From assembly GCA_022340305.1 (NCBI GenBank), contig JAJDOF010000111.1, forward strand, positions 1-64,000: DNA of 64,000 bases, given 5' to 3'. The translations under genes were made by a program, and so were the position numbers. The notes below the pieces were generated by a model that worked only from the letters and a program-made list of their open reading frames with translations, had not been told where the DNA came from and ran no database searches. This document shows, piece after piece, positions 56,446 to 64,000 of the stretch; position 1 is the first letter of the stretch, and each line of letters begins with the position of its first letter. This DNA comes from Gammaproteobacteria bacterium (lineage in GTDB: Bacteria > Pseudomonadota > Gammaproteobacteria > GCA-001735895).

Positions 56446-58221
56446 ATGTGCGGCTTATTTGGAGCTTTGAGTTTTAACGCTAGCGCGATCGACCCGGGCC
56501 ATGCCGCCAGTATGTCGGCCAGGGTGGCGCGCCGTGGACCGGATGACAAGGGTGAATTTTTTGCGGGTCCGGTGATGCTCGGACATCGTCGCCTGGCGAT
56601 CATCGATTTGTCGGCAGCGGGTCATCAACCGATGCAGGATGTCAGCAAGCGCTACACCATTGTGTTTAACGGTACGATTTACAATTATCCTGAATTGCGT
56701 GAAATCCTCATCGCAAAGGGTTTCCAGTTCAATTCGCACAGCGATACCGAGGTCATAATCAATGCCTACGCCTGTTGGGGCGACAGTTGTGTCGAACGCT
56801 TGCACGGGATGTTTGCCTTTGCCATTTGGGACAGCGAGCGCCAGAACCTGTTTCTGGCACGCGACCGTATGGGGATTAAACCGCTCTATTATGCACGCTC
56901 GAAAGCCGGTTTTTATTTTGCATCGAACCCGCAGGCACTGCTCGCCACGGGGCTATTTGCGACCGATATCGACCCGGTGGGATTGCACCACCAGCTTAGC
57001 TTGCACGCGGTAATTCCGGCACCGCGCACACTGATCCAGTCCGTGCGCAAGTGTCGACCGGCGCACTACATGAATGTCAGCGCGGAGGGCAAGATCGACG
57101 AGGGGCGTTACTGGAATCTGATCGCGCGACGCCCGGCAGTGGCCCGGTCCGAGCAGGAATGGAATGACGCGATTCACGATGCACTGATGCAGGCGGTAAA
57201 GAAACGCCTCACCATCGCCGACGTTCCGGTCGGTGTACTGCTGTCGGGGGGACTTGATTCGAGTCTGCTGGTGGCATTGCTCGCCGAGGCCGGTCAGAGC
57301 GATATTCGAACCTTCAGTATCGGCTTCGAAGATCAGCCCGAGGAACGCGGCAACGAATTCGAATTTTCCGACCCGGTCGCTGCACGCTACTCCAGCGATC
57401 ATCAAAAGTTTCTGATCCCGAATGCGGACGTTTTAACGCGGCTCCCCGAAGCCGTCGGGGCGATGGCAGAACCGATGTTCGGTCAGGATGCCGTCGCCTT
57501 TTACCTGTTATCGGAACAGGTTTCGAAGTCGGTCAAGGTCGTACAAAGCGGGCAGGGAGCCGACGAAGTGTTTGCCGGCTACTTCTGGTACGGACAGATG
57601 GCGCAGGCGGAAGAGCCTGCACTGCAGCGCTTTGCCAGTCGCTATGTCGATCGCGATCACGCCGAGTTCTGCGACACGGTGGATGCGAAGTATCGTGGCG
57701 CAGACTACACCTCGGCGCTGATCGAGGAGCAGTTAACCAGCACCGAGGCTGACACCTTTATGGATGCGGTGCTGCGCTTCGATGTCACCACCCTGGTTGT
57801 CGACGACCCCGTCAAACGGGTTGATAACATGACCATGGCCTGGGGTCTGGAAGCCAGGGTACCGTTTCTCGATCACCATCTGGTGGAGCTGGCGGCATCT
57901 TGCCCGGTCGACCTGAAATTGAAACACGAGGGCAAGGGCGTACTCAAGGAGATCGCCCGTGGTCGCATTCCCGATGCGGTTATCGACCGACCCAAGGGAT
58001 ACTTTCCGATGCCGGCCCTGAAGTTCGTGCGCGGAGACTTCTACCGGTTTATGGCGGATACGCTCAATAGCCGGCGCAGTCGTGAGCGAGGGCTGTTCAA
58101 TCGCGATTACATCGATAAATTACTGGCTGAACCGGAAAGCCATTTCACGCGCTTGAATGGCAGCAAGCTATGGCACAGTGCCTTGCTGGAATACTGGCTG
58201 CAGCAACACGTCGATGGGTAA
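56446..58221 (+). CDS. Asparagine-synthase-like amidotransferase (probable N-acetylglutaminylglutamine amidotransferase)
   Basis: A 591-residue two-domain enzyme. The N-terminal class II glutaminase starts with Cys2 (MCGLFGAL) and has RRGPDDKG and GHRRLAIIDLS. The synthetase domain has the PP-loop SGGLDSSLL. RDHAEF and EPMFGQDAVAFYLLSEQVS, SGQGADEVFAGYFWYG resemble the NAGGN amidotransferase subfamily more than E. coli AsnB. NAGGN is an osmolyte. In typical genomes the gene adjoins an acetyltransferase/ATP-grasp synthetase and an M42 peptidase; neither is near, so the assignment to NAGGN is uncertain and plain asparagine synthetase is possible. Confidence 0.8.
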   Translation: MCGLFGALSFNASAIDPGHAASMSARVARRGPDDKGEFFAGPVMLGHRRLAIIDLSAAGHQPMQDVSKRYTIVFNGTIYNYPELREILIAKGFQFNSHSDTEVIINAYACWGDSCVERLHGMFAFAIWDSERQNLFLARDRMGIKPLYYARSKAGFYFASNPQALLATGLFATDIDPVGLHHQLSLHAVIPAPRTLIQSVRKCRPAHYMNVSAEGKIDEGRYWNLIARRPAVARSEQEWNDAIHDALMQAVKKRLTIADVPVGVLLSGGLDSSLLVALLAEAGQSDIRTFSIGFEDQPEERGNEFEFSDPVAARYSSDHQKFLIPNADVLTRLPEAVGAMAEPMFGQDAVAFYLLSEQVSKSVKVVQSGQGADEVFAGYFWYGQMAQAEEPALQRFASRYVDRDHAEFCDTVDAKYRGADYTSALIEEQLTSTEADTFMDAVLRFDVTTLVVDDPVKRVDNMTMAWGLEARVPFLDHHLVELAASCPVDLKLKHEGKGVLKEIARGRIPDAVIDRPKGYFPMPALKFVRGDFYRFMADTLNSRRSRERGLFNRDYIDKLLAEPESHFTRLNGSKLWHSALLEYWLQQHVDG

Positions 58222-58317
58222 ATTTGTGCGCCAGAGCATAACGGGCTTTTTAATATTGAAAAAAGTGGTTATGATAATACCTTAGTATTTTGCTTGGTTA
58301 TTATTTAGAGGTAATGA

Positions 58318-58659
58318 ATGGACGTCCTGGACCGTATTAAACAGCAAGTCGAAACTTATCCCGTCATCGTCTACATGAAGGGAACTCCGCAATTGCCGCA
58401 ATGTGGATTTTCTAGTCGCACTGCCGAAGCCCTGAAATCGTTGGGAATCGAATTCGCTTACGTCAATGTGCTGGCTGACCCGGAAATATTCCAGAATCTG
58501 CCACGCTTTGCCGACTGGCCTACATTTCCCCAGGTTTACGTCGACGGCGAGTTGATTGGTGGCTGTGACATTACCCTGGAAATGCACTCCTCCGGAGATC
58601 TCGAGAAGTTAGCCAAAACGGCGGTCGATAAGGCAGCAGGGAAGCAAGCGGCTAATTAA
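58318..58659 (+). CDS. grxD: Monothiol glutaredoxin Grx4
   Basis: A 113-residue monothiol glutaredoxin that binds and delivers [2Fe-2S] clusters. The active site is QCGFSSRT (CGFS). MDVLDRIKQQV, VIVYMKGTP, and PQVYVDGELIGGCDI with the glutathione-binding residues follow the family. Length matches E. coli GrxD (115 aa). It is monocistronic with a bidirectional terminator after it. Proximity to rnt and pyrC occurs in pseudomonads too. Confidence 0.96.
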   Translation: MDVLDRIKQQVETYPVIVYMKGTPQLPQCGFSSRTAEALKSLGIEFAYVNVLADPEIFQNLPRFADWPTFPQVYVDGELIGGCDITLEMHSSGDLEKLAKTAVDKAAGKQAAN

Positions 58660-58684
58660 CCTGCCCTGGCAGTTGCACAAAAAA

Positions 58685-58707
58685 CCCCGCATTTGGCGGG
58701 GTTTTTT
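58685..58707. terminator. Bidirectional Rho-independent terminator
   Basis: CCCCGC (58685-58690) and GCGGGG (58696-58701) pair around a 5-nt loop and are flanked by A5 and T6. It serves grxD and the convergent response-regulator gene, which ends at 58716. Confidence 0.88.
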
Positions 58708-58715
58708 GTGGCAGA

Positions 58716-59672
58716 TTATTGTCTGATGGGCATGCAGGCCTGTCGGGCATTACCAATGATTTCAGCAAGGCCAGGCGCCGGGTCTAATTCGTGGCCATGC
58801 CAGGTACCGATGGAAATTTGCAATTGCCGCCCCTGGTCTGTCGTTTGACGTGTATGACGCTTGATGCTGTCAATCAGACGCTCAAATAGACCGAGATTAA
58901 ATGCTTGCGGATCCTGGTAGTGCACCAGTACGGCAAAAGTATTGATATCGTAACGCGAAACCATGTCCATCGGGCGCAGCGCCAACTGGATGGAATTGGC
59001 GATAGTTTTGAGAGTTCCCAGCCGCGGCTCCTTGTCGCCGGTATCCACTTCAATCATAGCGATACCGAGTCCGCCACCGCGTGCGTTGCAATGTTCGATC
59101 ATGGATTCGACCTGCAGTTCGAACTGAACTCGATTGGGCAGATGGGTTTGCGGATCTTGCAGGCTATTCTGCTTTACCTTCAATAACTGCGCACTCAGTT
59201 GGCGCATGCGCTCGCGCAGTTCATTTTGCTGGAATGCATAGCGTCCCGCTCCGAAAACGCGGGCGGCCAGCTCAAACTGGTTCGCCGACTTGGAAATAAA
59301 ATCGTCGACGCCACGGTCGAAGGCAACGACGATACTCGAGGCCGTGTCTTCGGCGGTCAGCAACACGATACCGGTATAGCGATCGTTGTTTTCGTCCCAG
59401 CGGCGAATCAAATCGGTCATTTCCAGGCCGTTCATGCCCGGCATCCAGAAATCTGCCAGCACGACGTGCGCGCGTCTCTGGTTCAGTTCGTAGAGTGCTT
59501 CATCGGCTGCAGCGGCAGTGCGAATGTCACTATAACCCGATTTGCCGAGCCCGGATTTGATTACTTCGCGACTGAACTGCAGGTCATCGACAACTATGAT
59601 AGAAATATCTTCTTTGCGCAAAATGTTGGCGGGCCCTGTTAAGTGACAGCAAGTATAGCCCTTAAAATGCAT
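58716..59672 (-). CDS. Response regulator with degenerate GGDEF domain
   Basis: A 318-residue protein. The receiver domain (about 22-145) has acidic D29-D30 and the phosphoacceptor Asp74 (VLADFWMPGMNG), and a Lys in FISKSA. The C-terminal part (about 165-318) keeps the diguanylate-cyclase fold pattern (LQDPQTHLPNRVQFE and LQISIGTWHG) but has RYDINTF in place of the RYGGDEF loop. Cyclase activity is therefore not expected; a c-di-GMP or protein-binding role is possible. It is near rnt but has its own terminator at the 3' end. The exact start is uncertain. Confidence 0.84.
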   Translation of the reverse strand: MHFKGYTCCHLTGPANILRKEDISIIVVDDLQFSREVIKSGLGKSGYSDIRTAAAADEALYELNQRRAHVVLADFWMPGMNGLEMTDLIRRWDENNDRYTGIVLLTAEDTASSIVVAFDRGVDDFISKSANQFELAARVFGAGRYAFQQNELRERMRQLSAQLLKVKQNSLQDPQTHLPNRVQFELQVESMIEHCNARGGGLGIAMIEVDTGDKEPRLGTLKTIANSIQLALRPMDMVSRYDINTFAVLVHYQDPQAFNLGLFERLIDSIKRHTRQTTDQGRQLQISIGTWHGHELDPAPGLAEIIGNARQACMPIRQ

Positions 59673-59730
59673 AATTTATGAACGATCTTCGCCAGGCTTT
59701 ATGACAATTCGGGCTCGAGTAATTCTGCAA

Positions 59731-60342
59731 TCAGTTTCCGGCAAATGGAACTTCGTTGACAATCTTGCAAAACAGCATGGCGGTCATCTCGGCATCATAA
59801 ATTGCTGAATGTGCTTCCTCGGTATTCCACTCCATACCGGCCGAACGAACCGAACGCGCCAATACGGTTTGACCGTAGACCAGGCCGGAGAGAGAGACCG
59901 TGTCAAAAGTGCTGAAGGGATGGAATGGGTTTCGCTTTATGCCGGATCGCGCCGCTGCCGCATTGATGAACTTGAGGTCGAAGTGGGCATTGTGTCCAAC
60001 CAGAATTGCCTTGTTGCAACCGTGGTGCTTGAGGGCTTCGCGAACGGGTTTGAAGATCTTCGGCAACGCCAGTTTTTCATCGACGGCCAGGCGAAACGGG
60101 TGGTCTACATCGATTCCGTTCACTTCCATTGATTTGGGCTCGAGATTTGCTCCTGCAAACGGTGTTATGTGGCAGGAAATCGTTTCACTGCAGAAAAACT
60201 GGCCTTGTGCGTCGATGTCGAGCAACACCGCTGCCACCTGTAAAAGCGCGTCGGTGGTTTCATTGAAACCGCCAGTTTCGACATCGACAACAACCGGCAT
60301 GTATCCGCGAAAGCGATCGACCATTGCGGTAAATTCAGTCAT
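59731..60342 (-). CDS. rnt: Ribonuclease T
   Basis: A 203-residue DEDD-h exoribonuclease that trims tRNA and other stable RNA 3' ends. [19 protein letters not shown] is Exo [13 protein letters not shown] Exo II and [12 protein letters not shown] Exo III. Length matches E. coli RNase T (215 aa). Its start overlaps the pyrC stop by 8 bp, so the two are probably translated together. Confidence 0.96.
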   Translation of the reverse strand: MTEFTAMVDRFRGYMPVVVDVETGGFNETTDALLQVAAVLLDIDAQGQFFCSETISCHITPFAGANLEPKSMEVNGIDVDHPFRLAVDEKLALPKIFKPVREALKHHGCNKAILVGHNAHFDLKFINAAAARSGIKRNPFHPFSTFDTVSLSGLVYGQTVLARSVRSAGMEWNTEEAHSAIYDAEMTAMLFCKIVNEVPFAGN

Positions 60343-61375
60343 TCAGGGAAAGCTTCCAGGTCAGGGTCTCGCCAGCCATGAAAGGAATGAGGCTGGATTC
60401 GGGGTAAGGCAGAGTGTCGGGCACCACCCAGGGACTGCGCTCGAGAACTACCCTTTCCGTGTTGTATGGCAGGCGGTAAAAGTCGGCGCCATTGCGGCTC
60501 ATGAAAGATTCCAGGTGGCTGAAATCACCACATTGTTCAAATGCCTCCGCGTAGAGTTCGAGCGCGCAGTGGGCGGAGTAAATGCCGGCGCATCCACAGG
60601 CTGACTCCTTGGCCTGCAGGCTGTGCGGTGCGCTATCGGTGCCGGCGAAAAAGCGCGCCTCGCCAAGGCTGGCGGCCTCGAGAAGTGCCTGACGGTGGTG
60701 CTCGCGCTTGGCGACAGGCAGGCAATAGTGATGCGGTCGAATGCCGCCGCGAAATAGTGCATTGCGGTTGATCAAAAGATGGTGGGCGGTGATAGTCGCT
60801 GCTAAATGGTCATCGGCCTGACGCACAAACTCGACCGCGTCGCGGGTAGTAATGTGCTCGAAAACTATTCGCAACTGTGGATAGCGGGCGCGGATGTGGG
60901 TCAGGCTCTCATCGATGAAGATTTTTTCGCGGTCGAAAATGTCGACCTCGGCAGCGGTGGCTTCGCCGTGTACCTGCAAAACCAGTCCATATTTTTGCAT
61001 CGCCTCGAATACCGGTGCGATTTTCGATAGATTGGTAACCCCTGCTGCGGAGTTAGTGGTTGCACCGGCGGGGTAAAGTTTGGCACCATGAATAAATTCG
61101 GATTCGCTGGCGGCCCTGATCTCATCGACGCTGGTATTATCCGTCAGGTATAAGGTCATCAATGGATTGAACGGACAATCGGCGGGCAATGCCGCGCGAA
61201 TACGATCGCGATAGGCCAGGGCATCGCCGCAACTGCGCACCGGTGGATCGAGGTTGGGCATGATGATGGCACGTGCGAACTGGCGCGCACTATCGGCGAC
61301 AACGGCCTCGAGAAAAGGCGAATCGCGCAAATGCAGGTGCCAGTCATCGGGCCTGATGATGTTCAGCTTGGTCAT
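60335..61375 (-). CDS. pyrC: Dihydroorotase (class II)
   Basis: A 346-residue zinc amidohydrolase of pyrimidine biosynthesis that cyclises carbamoyl-aspartate. DWHLHLRD is the HxH metal motif near the N terminus. [11 protein letters not shown] carries the metal-bridging (carboxylated) Lys. The metal His in HGEAT and the C-terminal Asp in FAGTDSAPH are also present. Length is typical (E. coli 348). It heads the pyrC-rnt pair. Confidence 0.96.
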   Translation of the reverse strand: MTKLNIIRPDDWHLHLRDSPFLEAVVADSARQFARAIIMPNLDPPVRSCGDALAYRDRIRAALPADCPFNPLMTLYLTDNTSVDEIRAASESEFIHGAKLYPAGATTNSAAGVTNLSKIAPVFEAMQKYGLVLQVHGEATAAEVDIFDREKIFIDESLTHIRARYPQLRIVFEHITTRDAVEFVRQADDHLAATITAHHLLINRNALFRGGIRPHHYCLPVAKREHHRQALLEAASLGEARFFAGTDSAPHSLQAKESACGCAGIYSAHCALELYAEAFEQCGDFSHLESFMSRNGADFYRLPYNTERVVLERSPWVVPDTLPYPESSLIPFMAGETLTWKLSLND

Positions 61376-61433
61376 AGAGTCGGGGATGGCGGATACATAA
61401 ATTTAATGTTCTTATCAACAATAGTAATTACAA

Positions 61434-61461
61434 CTGGCAGAGGATTAATTTCCTGTATAAT
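61434..61461 (+). promoter_or_regulatory. Likely aceE promoter
   Basis: CTGGCA (61434-61439) and TATAAT (61456-61461) are 16 bp apart, with aceE starting at 61491. The -35 is a 4/6 match. No PdhR-type operator was recognised. Confidence 0.5.
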
Positions 61462-61490
61462 CCCGCCAATTTACAGTAAAGGCGACGCAC

Positions 61491-64000
61491 GTGGTAGATG
61501 AAACAGACATTGATCCGGAAGAAACTCTGGAATGGCTTGACTCGTTAGACTCGGTACTGGAGCGCGAAGGACCCGGGCGGGCACACTTTTTGCTCGAACG
61601 CTTGATCGACAAGACCCGGCGCTCGGGTGCCTACCTGCCGTTTTCGGCAACCACCGCTTATCTCAATACCATTCCGCTTTCTCAGCAGCGGCCGATCCCG
61701 GGCGACCAGGCCATCGAACACAGCCTGCGTTCGGTAATTCGCTGGAATGCCGCGGCGATGGTGGTTCATGCTAATCGCAAGTCCAGTGAGCTCGGTGGCC
61801 ATATCGCCAGCTTTGCGTCGGCAGCGACGCTCTACGACGTCGGCTTCATGCATTTCTTCCGTGCGCCGACCGAGGAGAACATGGGGGACCTGGTTTTCTT
61901 CCAGGGGCACTCGGCGCCCGGCATCTACGCGCGTGCTTTTCTCGAAGGCCGCATCAGCGAAGAGCAACTCAGGTCCTTCCGCCAGGAAGCGCTCGACAAG
62001 AATGGCCTTTCCTCCTATCCGCATCCATGGTTGATGCCGAACTTCTGGCAGTTCCCGACGGTATCTATGGGGCTGGGCCCGTTGATGGCAATTTACCAGG
62101 CGCGCTTCATGAAGTATCTCGAGGACCGGGGTATCCAGCCACAACAGGGGCGCAAGGTGTGGGCATTCATGGGTGACGGCGAGATGGATGAACCCGAGTC
62201 GCTCGGCGCCATATCGCTGGCCGCGCGCGAAGACCTCGACAACCTGATCTTCGTCATCAACTGCAACCTGCAGCGCCTCGACGGTCCGGTGCGCGGCAAC
62301 GGCAAGATCATCCAGGAACTGGAAGCGGTATTCCGCGGCGCTGGCTGGAATGTCATCAAGGTGGTCTGGGGTTCCTACTGGGATCACCTGCTGGAGAAAG
62401 ACAAGAGCGGCATGTTGCAGCGTCTAATGGAAGAAACGGTTGATGGTGAATATCAGAACTGCAAGGCCAAGGGCGGCGCCTACACGCGCGAACATTTCTT
62501 CGGTAAGTATCCCGAGACGCTGGAACTGGTCGCGGAGATGTCCGACGAGGACATCTGGCGCCTGAATCGAGGTGGTCACGATCCGCACAAGGTCTACGCG
62601 GCCTACGCCGAGGCCGCCGAATCGGTCGATCGGCCGACCGTCATCCTCGCCAAGACCGTCAAGGGCTACGGTATGGGCGAGGCCGGTGAAGGGCAGAATA
62701 TTACGCACTCACAAAAGAAAATGGGCGAGGATGCGTTGAAGGCGTTTCGCGATCGTTTCAATATTCCGGTCAGTGACGAAGAGATTGCGGAGGCGCCGTT
62801 TTACAAGTTTCCAGAGGACAGCGAGGAAATGCAGTACATGCGCAAAAGTCGCGAGAAACTCGGCGGTTACATGCCGGTGCGCAGCGATAATGCCGAACCG
62901 CTGGTGGTGCCGGGACTGGAAGTGTTCGACGCCCTGCTGAAAGACAGCGGCGACCGCGAGATTTCCACCACTATGGCCTTCGTACGCATGCTGTCCAGCC
63001 TGGCGCGCGATAAGAATATCGGGCAGAACATCGTCCCCATCGTCCCCGACGAAGCGCGCACCTTCGGCATGGAAGGCATGTTTCGGCAACTGGGCATTTA
63101 TTCTTTCAAGGGACAGTTGTACCAGCCGATGGATTCCGACCAGGTCATGTACTACCGCGAAGATGTCAAGGGTCAGATTCTCGAGGAAGGCATCAATGAG
63201 GCGGGTGCGATGTCGTCATGGATCGCCGCGGGTTCAGCTTACAGTGCGCATGGTGTCAGCATGATCCCGTTTTATATTTACTACTCGATGTTTGGATTCC
63301 AGCGTATCGGTGACCTGGCCTGGGCGGCCGGCGACATGCAGGTGCGTGGCTTTCTGATGGGCGGCACCGCCGGGCGCACGACCCTGGCGGGTGAGGGCTT
63401 GCAACACCAGGATGGTCACAGCCTGATTGTGGCCGGCACTATCCCCAACTGCGTCTCCTACGATCCAACCTTTGCTTACGAGCTGGCGGTGATCATCCAC
63501 AGTGGTCTGAAACGCATGTACCAGATGAAGGAGAACGTGTTTTATTATATCTCGGTAATGAACGAAAACTATCACCACCCGGCCATGCCGAAAGGGTCCG
63601 AAGAAGGCATCGTCAAAGGTATTTACTGTCTCTCAGAATCCGAGAAAAAAGGCACCAAGGTACAGCTCATGGGGTCGGGCACCATACTGCGCGAGGTTAT
63701 AGCGGCAGCGCAGTTGCTGAAAGACGATTTCAAGATAAATGCCGATGTGTGGAGCGTGACAAGCGTCAATGAGCTGGCGCGCGAAGCGAAGGCCTGTTCA
63801 CGCTGGAACCAGTTGCACCCCACCAAGAAGGCGCGCCAGAGTTACCTGGGAGCCCAGTTGAGTGGCCGCAAAGGGCCCGTGATTATTGCCACCGATTACA
63901 TTCGTGCCTACTCCGAGCAGATTCGTGAGTACGTTCCTTCTCGCTTTGTCAGCCTCGGTACCGACGGTTTCGGTCGCAGTGATACCCGCGACAATCTGCG
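61491..64000 (+). CDS. aceE: Pyruvate dehydrogenase E1 component (homodimeric), 3' end outside window
   Basis: An open frame of 836 codons that runs off the window. It encodes the thiamine diphosphate-dependent E1 subunit of the pyruvate dehydrogenase complex. It begins at GTG (VDETDIDPEETLEWLDSLDSV), with AAGG upstream. The ThDP motif runs from GDGEMDEPES (near residue 229) to NCNLQRLDG. ADGGxxRxT-type and C-terminal transketolase segments (GSGTILREV and LGTDGFGRSDTR) are visible. E. coli AceE is 887 aa, so about 50 residues are missing. aceF should lie downstream. Confidence 0.95.
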   Translation, partial: MVDETDIDPEETLEWLDSLDSVLEREGPGRAHFLLERLIDKTRRSGAYLPFSATTAYLNTIPLSQQRPIPGDQAIEHSLRSVIRWNAAAMVVHANRKSSELGGHIASFASAATLYDVGFMHFFRAPTEENMGDLVFFQGHSAPGIYARAFLEGRISEEQLRSFRQEALDKNGLSSYPHPWLMPNFWQFPTVSMGLGPLMAIYQARFMKYLEDRGIQPQQGRKVWAFMGDGEMDEPESLGAISLAAREDLDNLIFVINCNLQRLDGPVRGNGKIIQELEAVFRGAGWNVIKVVWGSYWDHLLEKDKSGMLQRLMEETVDGEYQNCKAKGGAYTREHFFGKYPETLELVAEMSDEDIWRLNRGGHDPHKVYAAYAEAAESVDRPTVILAKTVKGYGMGEAGEGQNITHSQKKMGEDALKAFRDRFNIPVSDEEIAEAPFYKFPEDSEEMQYMRKSREKLGGYMPVRSDNAEPLVVPGLEVFDALLKDSGDREISTTMAFVRMLSSLARDKNIGQNIVPIVPDEARTFGMEGMFRQLGIYSFKGQLYQPMDSDQVMYYREDVKGQILEEGINEAGAMSSWIAAGSAYSAHGVSMIPFYIYYSMFGFQRIGDLAWAAGDMQVRGFLMGGTAGRTTLAGEGLQHQDGHSLIVAGTIPNCVSYDPTFAYELAVIIHSGLKRMYQMKENVFYYISVMNENYHHPAMPKGSEEGIVKGIYCLSESEKKGTKVQLMGSGTILREVIAAAQLLKDDFKINADVWSVTSVNELAREAKACSRWNQLHPTKKARQSYLGAQLSGRKGPVIIATDYIRAYSEQIREYVPSRFVSLGTDGFGRSDTRDNL

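Noticed and set aside
61545-62387. 280-codon minus-strand frame inside aceE
   Set aside because: Shadow frame of a high-GC, strongly recognised E1 gene.
1-64000. CRISPR arrays, prophage or restriction-modification genes
   Set aside because: No regularly spaced repeats, cas, phage structural or restriction genes were seen anywhere in the window.

Overview
The window looks like chromosomal DNA of a gammaproteobacterium. Several gene orders match the Pseudomonas type of arrangement: tRNA-Val/tRNA-Asp/ppiD/fabI; ffs/dnaX/ybaB/recR; lpxC/M23 peptidase/secA/argJ/mutT/zapD/coaE/pilD/pilC/pilB; pilS/pilR; pyrC/rnt/grxD. No genus can be named from the sequence alone. GC content is moderate, and most of the window is dense housekeeping DNA with a few accessory blocks.

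Layout. 1-5.7 kb: two tRNAs, ppiD and fabI, about 1 kb without a convincing gene, a hot-dog thioesterase and avtA. 5.7-15.2 kb: a signalling cluster. A four-gene minus-strand operon encodes a CHASE2 Ser/Thr kinase, a PP2C phosphatase, a double-FHA protein and a CHASE2 adenylate cyclase. A GAF/HD-GYP protein is divergent from it, followed by a cyclic-nucleotide-binding/rhodanese protein. 15.4-26 kb: mltD, a yafS-like methyltransferase, rnhA, dnaQ, smpB, 4.5S RNA, dnaX (with a clear programmed-frameshift signature), ybaB, recR, hinT, rsgA, an M48 protease and orn. 26.3-34 kb: lpxC, an M23 peptidase, secA, argJ, mutT, zapD and coaE; ftsZ, the usual neighbour of lpxC, is absent.

34-49 kb is the type IV pilus region: pilD, pilC, pilB, then a roughly 6 kb accessory block, then two intact pilins and pilR/pilS. 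The block carries an STT3-like GT-C membrane protein, a polyprenyl-phosphate glycosyltransferase, a GtrA flippase and a methyltransferase. It also holds two broken pilin copies and an IS91-type transposase remnant, and is flanked by direct repeats of about 265 bp derived from a pilin gene. A likely reading is a pilin- or surface-glycosylation cassette inserted between pilB and pilA, with pilin remnants that could act as donor cassettes. The proximal pilin has a good sigma-54 promoter and a possible PilR site.

49-64 kb: a dksA lacking three of four zinc cysteines, copies of an interspersed inverted-repeat element, a 5'-nucleotidase, argA, a degenerate GGDEF protein, argF, argD, a PuuD-type membrane protein, an asparagine-synthase-like amidotransferase (probably the NAGGN type, without its usual partners), grxD, a response regulator with a decayed GGDEF domain, rnt, pyrC and the first 836 codons of aceE, which runs off the window.

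The best candidates for undescribed biology are the STT3-like cassette inside the pilus locus and the kinase/phosphatase/FHA/adenylate cyclase cluster, whose kinase and FHA protein share threonine motifs that would suit FHA binding.
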